DNA of 64,000 nt from Rubrivivax sp. (GTDB lineage: Bacteria > Pseudomonadota > Gammaproteobacteria > Burkholderiales > Burkholderiaceae_C), in NCBI GenBank assembly GCA_027484825.1, contig JAIXSE010000019.1, positions 23,565-87,564 on the forward strand. The letters are read 5' to 3'. Numbering within the stretch: position 1 is the stretch's first letter; each line of letters begins with the position of its first letter. The notes below the pieces were generated by a model. That model was given only the letters and a program-made list of their open reading frames with translations, had not been told where the DNA came from and ran no database searches. Positions 41,881-50,639 of this stretch are shown piece after piece. Made by a program: the position numbers and the translations under genes.

Positions 41881-42103
41881 TCGTGGCGCCGATGCGCCAT
41901 TTCATCGGGGATGTGACCGGTTTGGGTGGCGCCTCCCCGTTTCGGGGGTGAGACGAAGAAGGGGGCTCTCGCCAAAATCCTGTCATCTGGACCGCCCATC
42001 ATCATCGCAGCAAATGGACGTTCCAAGTTCGGTAGTTCGGAAAGCATCCCAGGGTCCCGTCGGGCCTCGCCGCTGAAGCCGGTGCTTTCCTCAGGAGTCG
42101 GTC

Positions 42104-42478
42104 ATGCCCCAGGAGTTGCGCGTCGGTCATCGTTCCAGTCTGGTCTCGTTGTTGGGACTGGGATTGATGGTGTTGGGTCTGCTGGGCGGTCTGCTGGCCG
42201 TGTGGCGGATGGAACCGTGGCTGGGGCTCTCGCTGGGCCTGTGGGCCGCGCTGGCGCTGGTGACCGGACTGGCGCTGTGGCGTCGGCTGGAATGGGCGCT
42301 GCGGGCCAGCAGCTGGGTGCTGGTGAGCCTGGTGCCGGTGGGGCTGGTGGCCGTTGCGGTGCTGGCCGAGGACCTGCCCATGCTGGCGCTGGTGCCACTG
42401 GGCGGGGTCATGGCGTTGGGACTGTCCTGGGCCCTGCACCGACTGAATTCACGCGGCGTGCGGCAGGAATTCGCCTGA
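42104..42478 (+). CDS. Small membrane protein of unknown function
   Basis: 124 aa with four predicted transmembrane helices (about 13-34, 39-58, 67-88, 92-112) and a short basic tail. AGGAG precedes the ATG at a good distance. I do not recognise a family. It stands alone between a TruC-like gene and ychJ, which run the other way. Confidence 0.75.
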   Translation: MPQELRVGHRSSLVSLLGLGLMVLGLLGGLLAVWRMEPWLGLSLGLWAALALVTGLALWRRLEWALRASSWVLVSLVPVGLVAVAVLAEDLPMLALVPLGGVMALGLSWALHRLNSRGVRQEFA

Positions 42479-42508
42479 TTGCACCGAGGCGCAGACCGCG
42501 CCTGCGCG

Positions 42509-42922
42509 TCACTTCAGATCGCCGTCCTTGTAGAGCCACGCGCCGTCGATGCGCTCGAAGCGGCTGATCTCATGCAGCCGATAGGCCCGCCCGCCCAGCT
42601 TGCTGCGGGCCACGAACTCCACCGTGGCGTGGTGGTCGTCCTGCACGGTGTGGCGTTTGACCTCCAGCCCGAGCCACCGCAGGCCCGCTTCATTCGGGGT
42701 CACCATGTCTGGACGGGTCTGCGGATGCCAGGTGGCCCGCAGGTAGTCGGTAAGGTCCAGCACGAAGGCGCTGTAGCGAGAGCGCATGAGGGCTTCGGCG
42801 TCCGGCGCGGTCAGGGCGGCGGACTGTTCGAAGGCGGCATGCAGCGGCCCGCAGCACCGGCTGTAGGGGCTGGGGCGGCCACAGGGGCAGGGTGTGTCGG
42901 GAGGGAAATGCAAGGTCTTCAT
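42509..42922 (-). CDS. ychJ: YchJ-like SEC-C metal-binding protein
   Basis: 137 aa from ATG 42922. The N-terminal SEC-C zinc motif is CPCGRPSPYSRCCGPLH, followed by the NTF2-like YchJ domain with AEALMRSRYSAFVLDLTDYLRATWHP and VEFVARSKLGGRAYRLHEISRFERIDGAWLYKDG. YchJ proteins are small, Zn-binding and of unknown function. The antisense frame continuing far beyond 42922 is excluded because it opposes uvrD, whose start lies 33 bp away. Confidence 0.88.
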   Translation of the reverse strand: MKTLHFPPDTPCPCGRPSPYSRCCGPLHAAFEQSAALTAPDAEALMRSRYSAFVLDLTDYLRATWHPQTRPDMVTPNEAGLRWLGLEVKRHTVQDDHHATVEFVARSKLGGRAYRLHEISRFERIDGAWLYKDGDLK

Positions 42923-42955
42923 CGGGGCGGCATCATGCCATCCTAGAATGGCTGG

Positions 42956-45421
42956 ATGAATTCCCAGGATTTTGGCGCGGCCGGCGCCCATGATGCCCGC
43001 AACGGCCAGGATGCACACGACGAAGACGGTCAGTCCGACCTCTTCCGTCCGCGCGCGCCCCGTGGCCTGCTGGACAACCTCAATCCCGAGCAATACGCGG
43101 CGGTGACGCTGGGCCAGGAGCCCGCGTTGATCCTGGCCGGTGCCGGGTCCGGCAAGACGCGGGTGCTGACCACCCGCATCGCCTGGCTGATGACCCAGGG
43201 CCTGGTCACCCCCGCCGGCGTGATGGCCGTGACCTTCACCAACAAGGCGGCCAAGGAGATGGTCACCCGGCTGTCCGCCATGCTGCCGGTGAATGTGCGC
43301 GGCATGTGGATCGGCACCTTCCACGGCCTGTGCAACCGCTTCCTGCGCGCCCACTGGAAGCTGGCCGGCCTGCCGCAGGGCTTCCAGATCCTGGACGCGG
43401 GCGACACGGTCTCCGCAGTCAAGCGGGTCATCAAGGCGATGAAGCTGGATGAGGAGCGCTTTGTTCCGAAGCAGGTGTCGTGGTTCATTGCCGGCGCCAA
43501 GGAAGACGGCCTGCGCCCCAAGGACATCGACCTGCGCGACGAGCAGACCCGCAAGCTGGTCGAGATCTACCAGAACTATGAAGACCAGTGCGCCCGCGAA
43601 GGTGTGGTGGACTTTGCGGAACTGATGCTGCGCTCCTACGAGCTGATGCGGGACAACGCCGCCATCCGCGAGCACTACCAGCGCCGCTTCCAGTACGTGC
43701 TGGTGGACGAGTTCCAGGACACCAACAAGCTGCAATATGCCTGGCTGAAGATGTTCGCGCCCCCGGGCCGGGGCCAGGGCGTGTTTGCGGTGGGGGATGA
43801 CGACCAGAGCATCTACGCTTTCCGCGGCGCGCGAGTGGGCAACATGAGCGACTTCGAGCGCGAGTACCGCGTGCGCCATGTGGTGAAGCTGGAGCAGAAC
43901 TACCGCAGCTTCGGCAACATCCTGGAAGCGGCCAATGCCCTGATCAGCAACAACACCCGGCGCCTGGGCAAGAACCTGCGCACCGATGCGGGCGCGGGCG
44001 AACCGGTGCGGGTCAATGAGGCCAGCAGCGACTTCGCCGAAGCGCAATGGCTGCTGGAAGAGGCCCAGGCCCTGCACCGGCAGGGACTGGCGCGCAGCGA
44101 GATCGCGGTGCTCTACCGCAGCAATGCGCAGTCGCGGGTGATTGAATCGGCGCTGTTCAATGCCGGCATCCCTTATCGTGTGTATGGCGGCCTGCGCTTC
44201 TTCGAGCGTGCCGAAGTCAAGCATGCGCTGGCCTATCTGCGGCTGATCGAGAACCCCAACGACGACACCAGCTTCCTGCGGGTGGTCAATTTTCCGGCCC
44301 GGGGCATCGGGGCGCGTACGGTGGAACTGTTGCAGGATGCGGCGCGCCAGACCGGCCGTTCGCTCTACCAGAGCGTGGCCGCCGTGGCCGGTCGCGGCGG
44401 CGCGAGCCTGGGCAACTTCGTTGGCATGGTGGACGCCATGCGCGAGACCACCACCGGCCTGACGCTGCGCGAGATCATCGAGCATGTCATTGAAGCGTCC
44501 GGCCTGGCCGACTTCTACCGGGCAGAGAAGGAAGGCGAAGAGCGGCTGGAGAACCTGGGCGAACTGGTCAACGCGGCGGAGGCCTTCGTCACGCAGGAGG
44601 GCTTTGGCAAGGATGCGGTGGCCCTGCCGGTGGACGAGCATTCCCCCGGCCAGATCGCCGATGGCTTCCCCTCGGCGGTGGCACCGGCGGCACCGGCCAC
44701 ACCAGATGCCGAGACGGGAGAGATCATGTCCCCGCTGGCGGCCTTCCTGACCCATGCCTCGCTGGAGGCTGGGGACAACCAGGCCCAGGCCGGCCAGGAC
44801 GCCATCCAGCTGATGACGGTGCATTCGGCCAAGGGTCTGGAATTCGATGCGGTCTTCATCACGGGGCTGGAAGAGGGCCTGTTCCCGCATGAGAACTCGA
44901 TGTCCGACGCGGACGGCCTGGAAGAAGAGCGCCGGCTGATGTATGTGGCCATCACCCGGGCGCGTCAGCGGCTCTACATCAGCTTCTGCCAGACCCGCAT
45001 GCTGCACGGGCAGACCCGCTACAACATCAAGAGCCGGTTCCTGGAAGAACTCCCGGAGGAAACACTCAAGTGGCTGACGCCGCGCAACCAGGGCTTCGGC
45101 TCAGGCTTTGCGAAGGACTACCAGCAGGCCTGGCAGCGCGGATCGGGGCTGAAGTCCATGGTCGGTGCGGGGCGGGTGGAGCCGCCGAGCTTTGCATCGG
45201 CGCCGGTGCCGACGTCGATGAAGCAGTCGGCTGCGCAAAAGACGGGCGACGAGCACGGCGGCCTGCGGGTGGGCAAGGGCGTGTTCCACAACAAGTTTGG
45301 CGAAGGCGTGCTGGTCACGCTGGAGGGCAGCGGTCCGGATGCGCGGGCGCAGGTCAATTTTGGCCGGCATGGCATCAAGTGGCTGGCGCTGAGCGTGGCC
45401 AAGCTGACCCCCATCGATTGA
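42956..45421 (+). CDS. uvrD: UvrD/PcrA-family DNA helicase II
   Basis: 821 aa. SF1A helicase motifs in order: Walker A AGAGSGKT (61-68), VMAVTFTNKAAKEM, TFHGLCNRFLR, LVDEFQDTNKLQYAW, VGDDDQSIYAFRGARV, LEQNYRSFGNILEAAN, LMTVHSAKGLEFDAVF and LMYVAITRARQRLYIS. The C-terminal ~60 residues contain the Tudor-like NKFGEGVLVTLEGSG...VNFGRHGIKWL segment used to contact RNA polymerase. Works in nucleotide excision and mismatch repair. TAGAAT (42944-42949) ends 7 nt before the ATG and there is no Shine-Dalgarno, so the mRNA may be leaderless. Confidence 0.96.
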   Translation: MNSQDFGAAGAHDARNGQDAHDEDGQSDLFRPRAPRGLLDNLNPEQYAAVTLGQEPALILAGAGSGKTRVLTTRIAWLMTQGLVTPAGVMAVTFTNKAAKEMVTRLSAMLPVNVRGMWIGTFHGLCNRFLRAHWKLAGLPQGFQILDAGDTVSAVKRVIKAMKLDEERFVPKQVSWFIAGAKEDGLRPKDIDLRDEQTRKLVEIYQNYEDQCAREGVVDFAELMLRSYELMRDNAAIREHYQRRFQYVLVDEFQDTNKLQYAWLKMFAPPGRGQGVFAVGDDDQSIYAFRGARVGNMSDFEREYRVRHVVKLEQNYRSFGNILEAANALISNNTRRLGKNLRTDAGAGEPVRVNEASSDFAEAQWLLEEAQALHRQGLARSEIAVLYRSNAQSRVIESALFNAGIPYRVYGGLRFFERAEVKHALAYLRLIENPNDDTSFLRVVNFPARGIGARTVELLQDAARQTGRSLYQSVAAVAGRGGASLGNFVGMVDAMRETTTGLTLREIIEHVIEASGLADFYRAEKEGEERLENLGELVNAAEAFVTQEGFGKDAVALPVDEHSPGQIADGFPSAVAPAAPATPDAETGEIMSPLAAFLTHASLEAGDNQAQAGQDAIQLMTVHSAKGLEFDAVFITGLEEGLFPHENSMSDADGLEEERRLMYVAITRARQRLYISFCQTRMLHGQTRYNIKSRFLEELPEETLKWLTPRNQGFGSGFAKDYQQAWQRGSGLKSMVGAGRVEPPSFASAPVPTSMKQSAAQKTGDEHGGLRVGKGVFHNKFGEGVLVTLEGSGPDARAQVNFGRHGIKWLALSVAKLTPID

Positions 45422-45529
45422 GGGTGGCCAAGACGCGTTAGAGTCGGGGCGGGGCGCCAGAGAGTCCGGAGATCCGGACCGGCCGAGCGGGGAGGGAGGG
45501 GTGAAACTTTCTCTGCAGTCTGGAGACTC

Positions 45530-45826
45530 ATGCGTACCGTTGTTCCTGTTGATCCGCCACACGATCCCACCGTGCTGGACGCTGCTTCCCTGGGCGCGGC
45601 CATCCGTTCGGCCCGCACACGGTCCCGCATTCCCTTGGTTGAAGCGGCTGATGCGATTGGCGTGTCCCGGCAGACCATGATCAATATCGAAAAGGGCGGG
45701 GCCGGTGTGGGCTTGCCCACCGTGCTCAAGGCCGCGCGCGAATTGGGGGTGACCCTGTTCGCGGTGCCCGCCACCGAACGCGAGGTGGTGCGCCGCGCCA
45801 TTTTGGCCACTCGCGACGAGGCCTGA
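45530..45826 (+). CDS. HipB-like Xre-family transcriptional regulator
   Basis: 98 aa. One helix-turn-helix of the Cro/CI type (LGAAIRSARTRSRIPLVEAADAIGVSRQTMINIEKGGAGVGLPTVLKAARELG) followed by a short tail, the layout of HipB antitoxins, which bind their own operator and the cognate HipA. GGAG precedes the ATG. The HipA-like gene begins 4 nt after its stop, so the two form an operon. The regulator's HTH looks intact even though the partner is degenerate. Confidence 0.85.
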   Translation: MRTVVPVDPPHDPTVLDAASLGAAIRSARTRSRIPLVEAADAIGVSRQTMINIEKGGAGVGLPTVLKAARELGVTLFAVPATEREVVRRAILATRDEA

Positions 45827-45830
45827 GGCG

Positions 45831-47600
45831 ATGGGCGTGCAGGTGTGGCTGGGGGACCAGCCCGCCGGGGACCTGGACGCCCGGGGCGGTGTCGGGCATC
45901 CCGCCGCTCCCAGCAGGGCCGGGGACCGACATCCCGGGACGGAGCTCCACAGCGAGGCCCGAACCTGGCGCCTGCGTTATGCGCCGGAGTGGCTGAATCA
46001 ATGGCGGGCGTATCCGCTCAGCCCGCGGCTACCCTTGACTGCGGCGATGAGGCACGGGCTGAACCCGCCGTCTCGCCTGCGTTCGAGCCTGCAGGCTCTG
46101 AAGTCCGCTCACGCTCTCGCAGACATCCAAGACACGAGCGTTGAGCTGGCGTTTTATCTGCGACTGTTGCTGCCCGGCGGGATTGCGGAGCGCGGACTGG
46201 CGCGGGCGCTGGGTCTGGGTCTGGGTCCGGGCTTGGCGGGTGAGGATTCACAGGACGGCCTTGGCCAGGCGCCGGGCGTCCAGACTGAGCATGCTGTGAC
46301 CCTGCTCAGCGCGGCCGGCGAAGATCTGCCGGGTGCTGTCAGCCTGCGAGACACGCGGGCCGGACGCGCCGCCGGACGCCAGGGCCTTCCGCTGCGGGTC
46401 CTTCCCTTCGAGGAGATGGCGCAGCGACTTCAGGAGCCGCCCGCGAAGTGGCTGATGCTCGAGCCCGGTCGCGATCCCGATCCCGATCCGTTTCAGCCGG
46501 TGCTGCCCTGGTGGCCGAGCCCCGGCAGCGAGCCGCTGATCGGCGTCTATCTCGATCAGGAGCGATGGTGGTGGACGCGCACGCCGCAGTTGGCCTCCAC
46601 CCACCTCATCGAAGCGCCGATGCCTGGCGAGGTCGACGACGTCGGAGAGCGGCGGCTGTTGAACAAGCTGTTCTGCCTGCGTCTGGCCGCACGCCTGGGC
46701 CTGGACGTGGCGCCCGTGGAATTGCGCCGCCTGCCGATGCCCGTGCTGCAATTCCAGCGCTGGGATCGCCAGCGGCTGGACGATGGGCGGGTGCGGCGGC
46801 TGCATGCGGTGTCGGTGGCGCAGGTGTTCGGCGTCCACAGCCGCGTGCACGCATCTGTGGCGGCGGCTGGGTCTCGCGTGGCGGATGGCGTGTCGGCGGC
46901 GCCGCCCTTGTGGATGCAACTGGGCGGGCTGCCGGCGCTGAGTCCGCATCCGCTGGTGGAGCGACGTGCCTTGATCCGCTGGTGGATCTTCCAGGCGCTG
47001 ATCGGCAACTGGGCCGCGAGTCCAATGGATCTGTGGTGTTACCTGGACCCGACGGGGTTGCGTCTGGCGCCGGTGATGAATCTCTGGTGTCCTCTTGCTG
47101 AGTCTGAGAGAGGCCTGACGGGATCGGCAGTCACAGCACAAGCAACTGGAGCGGCCGGAGCGAGCGTAGCAACTGGAGCAAGTGGAACAGCCGGAGTAGG
47201 CGTTGCAAGCGGAGCAAGTGGAACAGCCGGAGCAACTGGAGCAACTGGAGCAATTGCAGCCGCAGGAGCTGGAGCAGGCGCAGGTGCAGGTGCAGGTGCA
47301 GCGGCATCAGCAGGCGCATCAGCACATGCAGATTGCGCCCCCTCGATGGTGCCCATTTGCACTCAGGCCAGCGACTGGGCGCTGGTGGCCAAGTCTTGCG
47401 GTGCAACGCCACGCAGCCTGGCCCATGAGTTGCGGCGAATGTGTGAGGCCGCGCCGCAGGAGGCGCAGGCGCTGGCGATCCAACTGCGGGACTCCATTCC
47501 GGAGCCGCTGTTGCGGGTCCTGGTGGACGTGGTCACCGCCGCCGCTGCGGCGCATCTCGAATGGGTGGAGGATCTGCTCCACACCGATCATCGGGATTGA
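45831..47600 (+). CDS. HipA-like protein with degenerate kinase site (probable pseudokinase)
   Basis: 589 aa. The HipA layout is recognisable: WRAYPLSPRLPLT (HipA N-terminal motif), TLLSAAGEDLPGAVSLRD, STHLIEAP (where HipA has the ATP-binding Lys, here Glu261), LLNKLFCLRLAARLGLDVAPVEL, VLQFQRWDRQ and RRLHAVSVAQVFGV. The catalytic loop N-D-x-H-x-K-N reads N393-W-A395-A-S-P-M-D, and the Mg-binding Asp of LAPxYD is Asn417. Residues about 428-502 are a Gly/Ala/Thr/Ser repeat inserted before the C-terminal helical part. It follows the hipB-like gene by 4 nt. Kinase activity is unlikely; a retained HipB-binding or regulatory role is an inference. Confidence 0.78.
   Translation: MGVQVWLGDQPAGDLDARGGVGHPAAPSRAGDRHPGTELHSEARTWRLRYAPEWLNQWRAYPLSPRLPLTAAMRHGLNPPSRLRSSLQALKSAHALADIQDTSVELAFYLRLLLPGGIAERGLARALGLGLGPGLAGEDSQDGLGQAPGVQTEHAVTLLSAAGEDLPGAVSLRDTRAGRAAGRQGLPLRVLPFEEMAQRLQEPPAKWLMLEPGRDPDPDPFQPVLPWWPSPGSEPLIGVYLDQERWWWTRTPQLASTHLIEAPMPGEVDDVGERRLLNKLFCLRLAARLGLDVAPVELRRLPMPVLQFQRWDRQRLDDGRVRRLHAVSVAQVFGVHSRVHASVAAAGSRVADGVSAAPPLWMQLGGLPALSPHPLVERRALIRWWIFQALIGNWAASPMDLWCYLDPTGLRLAPVMNLWCPLAESERGLTGSAVTAQATGAAGASVATGASGTAGVGVASGASGTAGATGATGAIAAAGAGAGAGAGAGAAASAGASAHADCAPSMVPICTQASDWALVAKSCGATPRSLAHELRRMCEAAPQEAQALAIQLRDSIPEPLLRVLVDVVTAAAAAHLEWVEDLLHTDHRD
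47112..47340 (+). repeat. Low-complexity Gly/Ala/Thr-coding repeat inside the hipA-like gene
   Basis: Degenerate repeats of GCAACTGGAGCAAGTGGA type and a run of GCAGGTGCAGGT encode Gly-Ala-Thr/Ser units (about residues 428-502). The run uses GCA, GGA and ACA codons, which are uncommon in the neighbouring genes, suggesting expansion by replication slippage. Confidence 0.8.
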
Positions 47601-47686
47601 TGGAGCGGTTCGGTCACCGTGCGCGACCAAGGCAAGCGCGACCGACCGTGAGCTTCGCGCAGGCTTCTACGGCCAGCGCGAGGGTC

Positions 47687-48796
47687 TCAGCGAGGCTTGC
47701 TGTCGTCGATGTTGGGCTGGGGCGCCGGTGCGGGCGGCTCGACAGGCTCGCTGGTGGGCGGCCGATCGTCGTGCCAGGCTGGGCCTGATTCACTGGGCCG
47801 ATCGGTGGGGCCCCATGCGTTCGATGGGCTGGCGCTGTCGGTGGCGCTCGGCGCACTCGGCGACGTCGGCGATGCCGCTTGATCGGGCTGTGGGGCCGGA
47901 GTGTTCGTCCCGGCGGGGCCGCCATCGGCCGTCCCGATCAGGCTGCTGATGTTCCCACCGTCCGGTGTGCCGCCCTTGCGTGCGGGGGGCACCGGCAGGT
48001 CCTTGGGGGCACCGAACATGAAGCAGTCGATGAAGGTGAAGTAGAGCGAGCAGAGGAAGGCGGTGAACAGCACGAAGAACACTGGCACTTGCAGCAGCGT
48101 TGCCAGCACGGGCGAGCCCAGCAGGGCGGCGACCAGGCTCACCACCATGGAGCATGCGAAGGTCAGCAGCGTCCAGGCCAGGCCCGACACAAAAAACGCG
48201 CCCTTGTTCCGCCACACCCCCAGCGTGCTGGAGAACAGCGACTGGATCACGCCCTGACCGCCCCAGTGGATCAGCGCGGGGGCGTGCCACAGCGGAATGC
48301 TGACCAGGGTCAACAGTCCGAAGAAGGTCATCGTCGCCTGCACCATGCGCGGGTCGGTCATCACGGCCACCACCGCGACCGGATCTGGCTGCGTGCCCGA
48401 CTTGGCCATGTCGGCCAACTGGTCCATGGCCCCGCCGGCCACCCAGATGGAAATCTGGCTGATCACCACGCTCAGCACCACGCTCAGCAGCCCCAGCAAC
48501 AGCTGCGCCTTGCGCCGTTCCGGCGTCAGTTGCAGGGGTTGGGTGAACACCGACACCGTGGGCGTGTGGGACTGCAGCACCTGATGCGAGGCCAGCATGA
48601 AGCCGAGGCAGACCAGCGGCACCGAGGCCACGGTCACCAGGGAACCGACCACGGTCAGGCTCAGCAGCGTCCACACCAGCATGGTCAGGGAGAACAGGCC
48701 GATCAGGGCGAAGGGTTGGCGCTGCACCACCTTCAGGCCGTGCCGTACCCAGATCAGCCCATTGCGGGCGGGAACGGTCTGCAGGTGCAACATCAT
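47687..48796 (-). CDS. BPSS1780-family membrane protein
   Basis: 369 aa from ATG 48796; its start overlaps the thrB stop (ATGATG). The N-terminus (LHLQTVPARNGLIWVRHGLKVVQRQPFALIGLF) and the following six hydrophobic segments match the betaproteobacterial BPSS1780-type membrane family. Residues from about 275 on are a Pro/Ser/Ala-rich, low-complexity tail absent from the core family. Function unknown; the same gene next to thrB and close to polA is common in Burkholderiales. GGAG lies 10 nt upstream. Confidence 0.82.
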   Translation of the reverse strand: MMLHLQTVPARNGLIWVRHGLKVVQRQPFALIGLFSLTMLVWTLLSLTVVGSLVTVASVPLVCLGFMLASHQVLQSHTPTVSVFTQPLQLTPERRKAQLLLGLLSVVLSVVISQISIWVAGGAMDQLADMAKSGTQPDPVAVVAVMTDPRMVQATMTFFGLLTLVSIPLWHAPALIHWGGQGVIQSLFSSTLGVWRNKGAFFVSGLAWTLLTFACSMVVSLVAALLGSPVLATLLQVPVFFVLFTAFLCSLYFTFIDCFMFGAPKDLPVPPARKGGTPDGGNISSLIGTADGGPAGTNTPAPQPDQAASPTSPSAPSATDSASPSNAWGPTDRPSESGPAWHDDRPPTSEPVEPPAPAPQPNIDDSKPR

Positions 48797-49764
48797 GGCA
48801 AGGACTCCAGCGCATGCCACGGACGGGCGATGCGCTCGCGCAGCACGCGCTCGAAATGGGTGGGATCGTGGGGCTTGAGCAAACTGGCTTCCCGGGGCAG
48901 GTGGAAATCCCAAAGCCGCGAAATCCAGAAGCGCAAGGCGGCGGCCCTCAGCAGGCCGGGCAGCAGGCGGTGCTCGGCACCGGTCAGCGGACGCACGGTC
49001 TCGTAGGCTTTGACGAAGGCGCTGGCGCGCTGCTCATCGAGCCGTCCGCTGGCCAGGTCGATGCACCAGTCGTTGAGGCAGACGCACAGGTCGAACAGGA
49101 AGGTGTCCACCCCGGCGAAATAGAAATCGAAGAACCCGCTCAGTCGCTCGCGACCGGGCAGTCCTTCGAACATCACGTTGTCGCGGAACAGGTCGGCATG
49201 CACGGGGCCGCGGGGCAACTGTGCGGTGCCGGGGGCGAGCTGTTCCTGGAAGGCCAGTTCGTCCTTCAGCAGCGAGGCTTGCTCCGGGGTCAGGTGGGGC
49301 AGCACCACCGGCACCGTCTCGCGCCACCAGGCCAGGCCGCGCAGATTCTCCTGATGCATCGCGAAATCCGCGCCCGCCAGATGCATGCGGGCCAGGCCGG
49401 CGCCCACTTGCTCACAGTGGAACTCATCGGGCGCCAGCTGATGGCTGCCGCGCAGCTTCTCCACCACGGCGGCGGGTTTGCCGGCCAGCGTGTGCAAGAT
49501 CCGGTCCTGGGCATCGGGCTGCGGCGCGGGCACGGGGATTCCGCGCTTGGCCAAATGCCGCATCAGCTCCAGATAAAAGGGCAACTGCTCGAAGCTCAGC
49601 CGCTCGAACAGCGTCAGCACGAACTCGCCCTTATCGCTGGTGAGAAAGTAGTTGGTGTTCTCGATACCGGCGGAAATGCCCTTGAGCGACTGAAGTTCGC
49701 CCAGCTGGAGAGTGTCGAGGAGCGTCTGCGCCTCTTGGGGCGTGACGTCGGTGAATACGGCCAT
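48793..49764 (-). CDS. thrB: Homoserine kinase (APH-fold type)
   Basis: 323 aa, the APH-like ThrB used by many proteobacteria, not the GHMP type of E. coli. Typical stretches are GISAGIENTNYFLTSDKGEFVLTLFE, ELMRHLAKRGIPVPAP, the catalytic PVHADLFRDNVMFEG and FFDFYFAGVDTFLFDLCVCLNDWC. It phosphorylates homoserine in threonine synthesis. It is followed, with overlap, by the BPSS1780-type membrane gene. Confidence 0.95.
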   Translation of the reverse strand: MAVFTDVTPQEAQTLLDTLQLGELQSLKGISAGIENTNYFLTSDKGEFVLTLFERLSFEQLPFYLELMRHLAKRGIPVPAPQPDAQDRILHTLAGKPAAVVEKLRGSHQLAPDEFHCEQVGAGLARMHLAGADFAMHQENLRGLAWWRETVPVVLPHLTPEQASLLKDELAFQEQLAPGTAQLPRGPVHADLFRDNVMFEGLPGRERLSGFFDFYFAGVDTFLFDLCVCLNDWCIDLASGRLDEQRASAFVKAYETVRPLTGAEHRLLPGLLRAAALRFWISRLWDFHLPREASLLKPHDPTHFERVLRERIARPWHALESLP

Positions 49765-49930
49765 GAACGAGGAGGGTGGTGATCGGAGCGGGGCGGGCGG
49801 GGGTGTGCGGTCTGCGGCTGGGGAGCGGGGTGACCGGTCGAGCGCTGCAGCGCGTGCAGCAGCGGCGGCCGGTGGGCCGTTGATCAGCGGGCGTTGGGCA
49901 TACCGGGTTCGACCGGGTGGGTGCTCCTGA

Positions 49931-50608
49931 TCAGAAGCTCAGCACGCGCCACACGCGCTGACCGGCGTTGCCGCGATCAGCGCCTTGGCGGACGGGGATA
50001 TCTTTGCCGGTATCGCCGAGCAGGATCTCGTACTCGGGCGTGCCGTCCTTGCGCTTGACCACAACCTTTTGGGTCAGGCCTCGGACCCGCGTCTCCTCGA
50101 TGCGGACCTTGTCGTCTTCCTGCACGATCTGCTCCACCTTGGCATCCGGCACATCGTGAAACGCCGAGCCCGCACCGTCGCCACCGGTAGCGGCGGCGCT
50201 GACTGGAGCGGATGGCTGCGCTGCAGCGGGTGCGGAGGCTCCCGCCGCTGCGGCCGACGCTGCCCAAGCAGAGGCCGACACCGAGTAGGTGCCCGGCCGC
50301 GCGCTGGACGTAGCCGTAGCGGCGCCGCCAGCGGCATTGCCGGCCCCCGCCGCCGAGGCGGAGGCCGAAGCTTGAACGGAGGTCTGTGCCGCGGTTCGTG
50401 CAGTGGCCTGTACGGTTGCCTGAGCGGTGCTCGGTGGGTTTGCTTGGGCGTTCGCCTGAGCGTTGGTCTGAGCGGTTGCGGGGAGTGCAGGAGCTTGTGC
50501 TGCTGATGCGTCTGCTGCGTGCGCTGCGGAGGCGGTGCCGAGCGCAATGGCGCAGACGACGGCCAGCCGGCGGAGGCGGGGCAGGGGGGCAAAGCAGGTG
50601 CTCATCAT
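49931..50608 (-). CDS. Secreted DUF2782-like protein with an Ala-rich linker
   Basis: 225 aa. A signal peptide covers residues 1-31 (PLPRLRRLAVVCAIALGTASAAHA, AxA cleavage). Residues 32-145 are Ala/Gln/Ser/Thr-rich and repetitive. The C-terminal ~75 residues (VEQIVQEDDKVRIEETRVRG, QKVVVKRKDGTPEYEILLGD) resemble the DUF2782 family found near polA and thrB in betaproteobacteria. Periplasmic, function unknown. Divergent from polA across a repeat-rich gap. The linker is far longer than in the usual DUF2782 protein. Confidence 0.78.
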   Translation of the reverse strand: MMSTCFAPLPRLRRLAVVCAIALGTASAAHAADASAAQAPALPATAQTNAQANAQANPPSTAQATVQATARTAAQTSVQASASASAAGAGNAAGGAATATSSARPGTYSVSASAWAASAAAAGASAPAAAQPSAPVSAAATGGDGAGSAFHDVPDAKVEQIVQEDDKVRIEETRVRGLTQKVVVKRKDGTPEYEILLGDTGKDIPVRQGADRGNAGQRVWRVLSF

Positions 50609-50639
50609 GATCGCCCAATTCTATGACTGAAATCTTGTG

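Noticed and set aside
42923..45007. N-terminal extension of ychJ reaching across uvrD on the minus strand
   Set aside because: The ychJ family is about 130-150 aa; the extension is antisense to uvrD.
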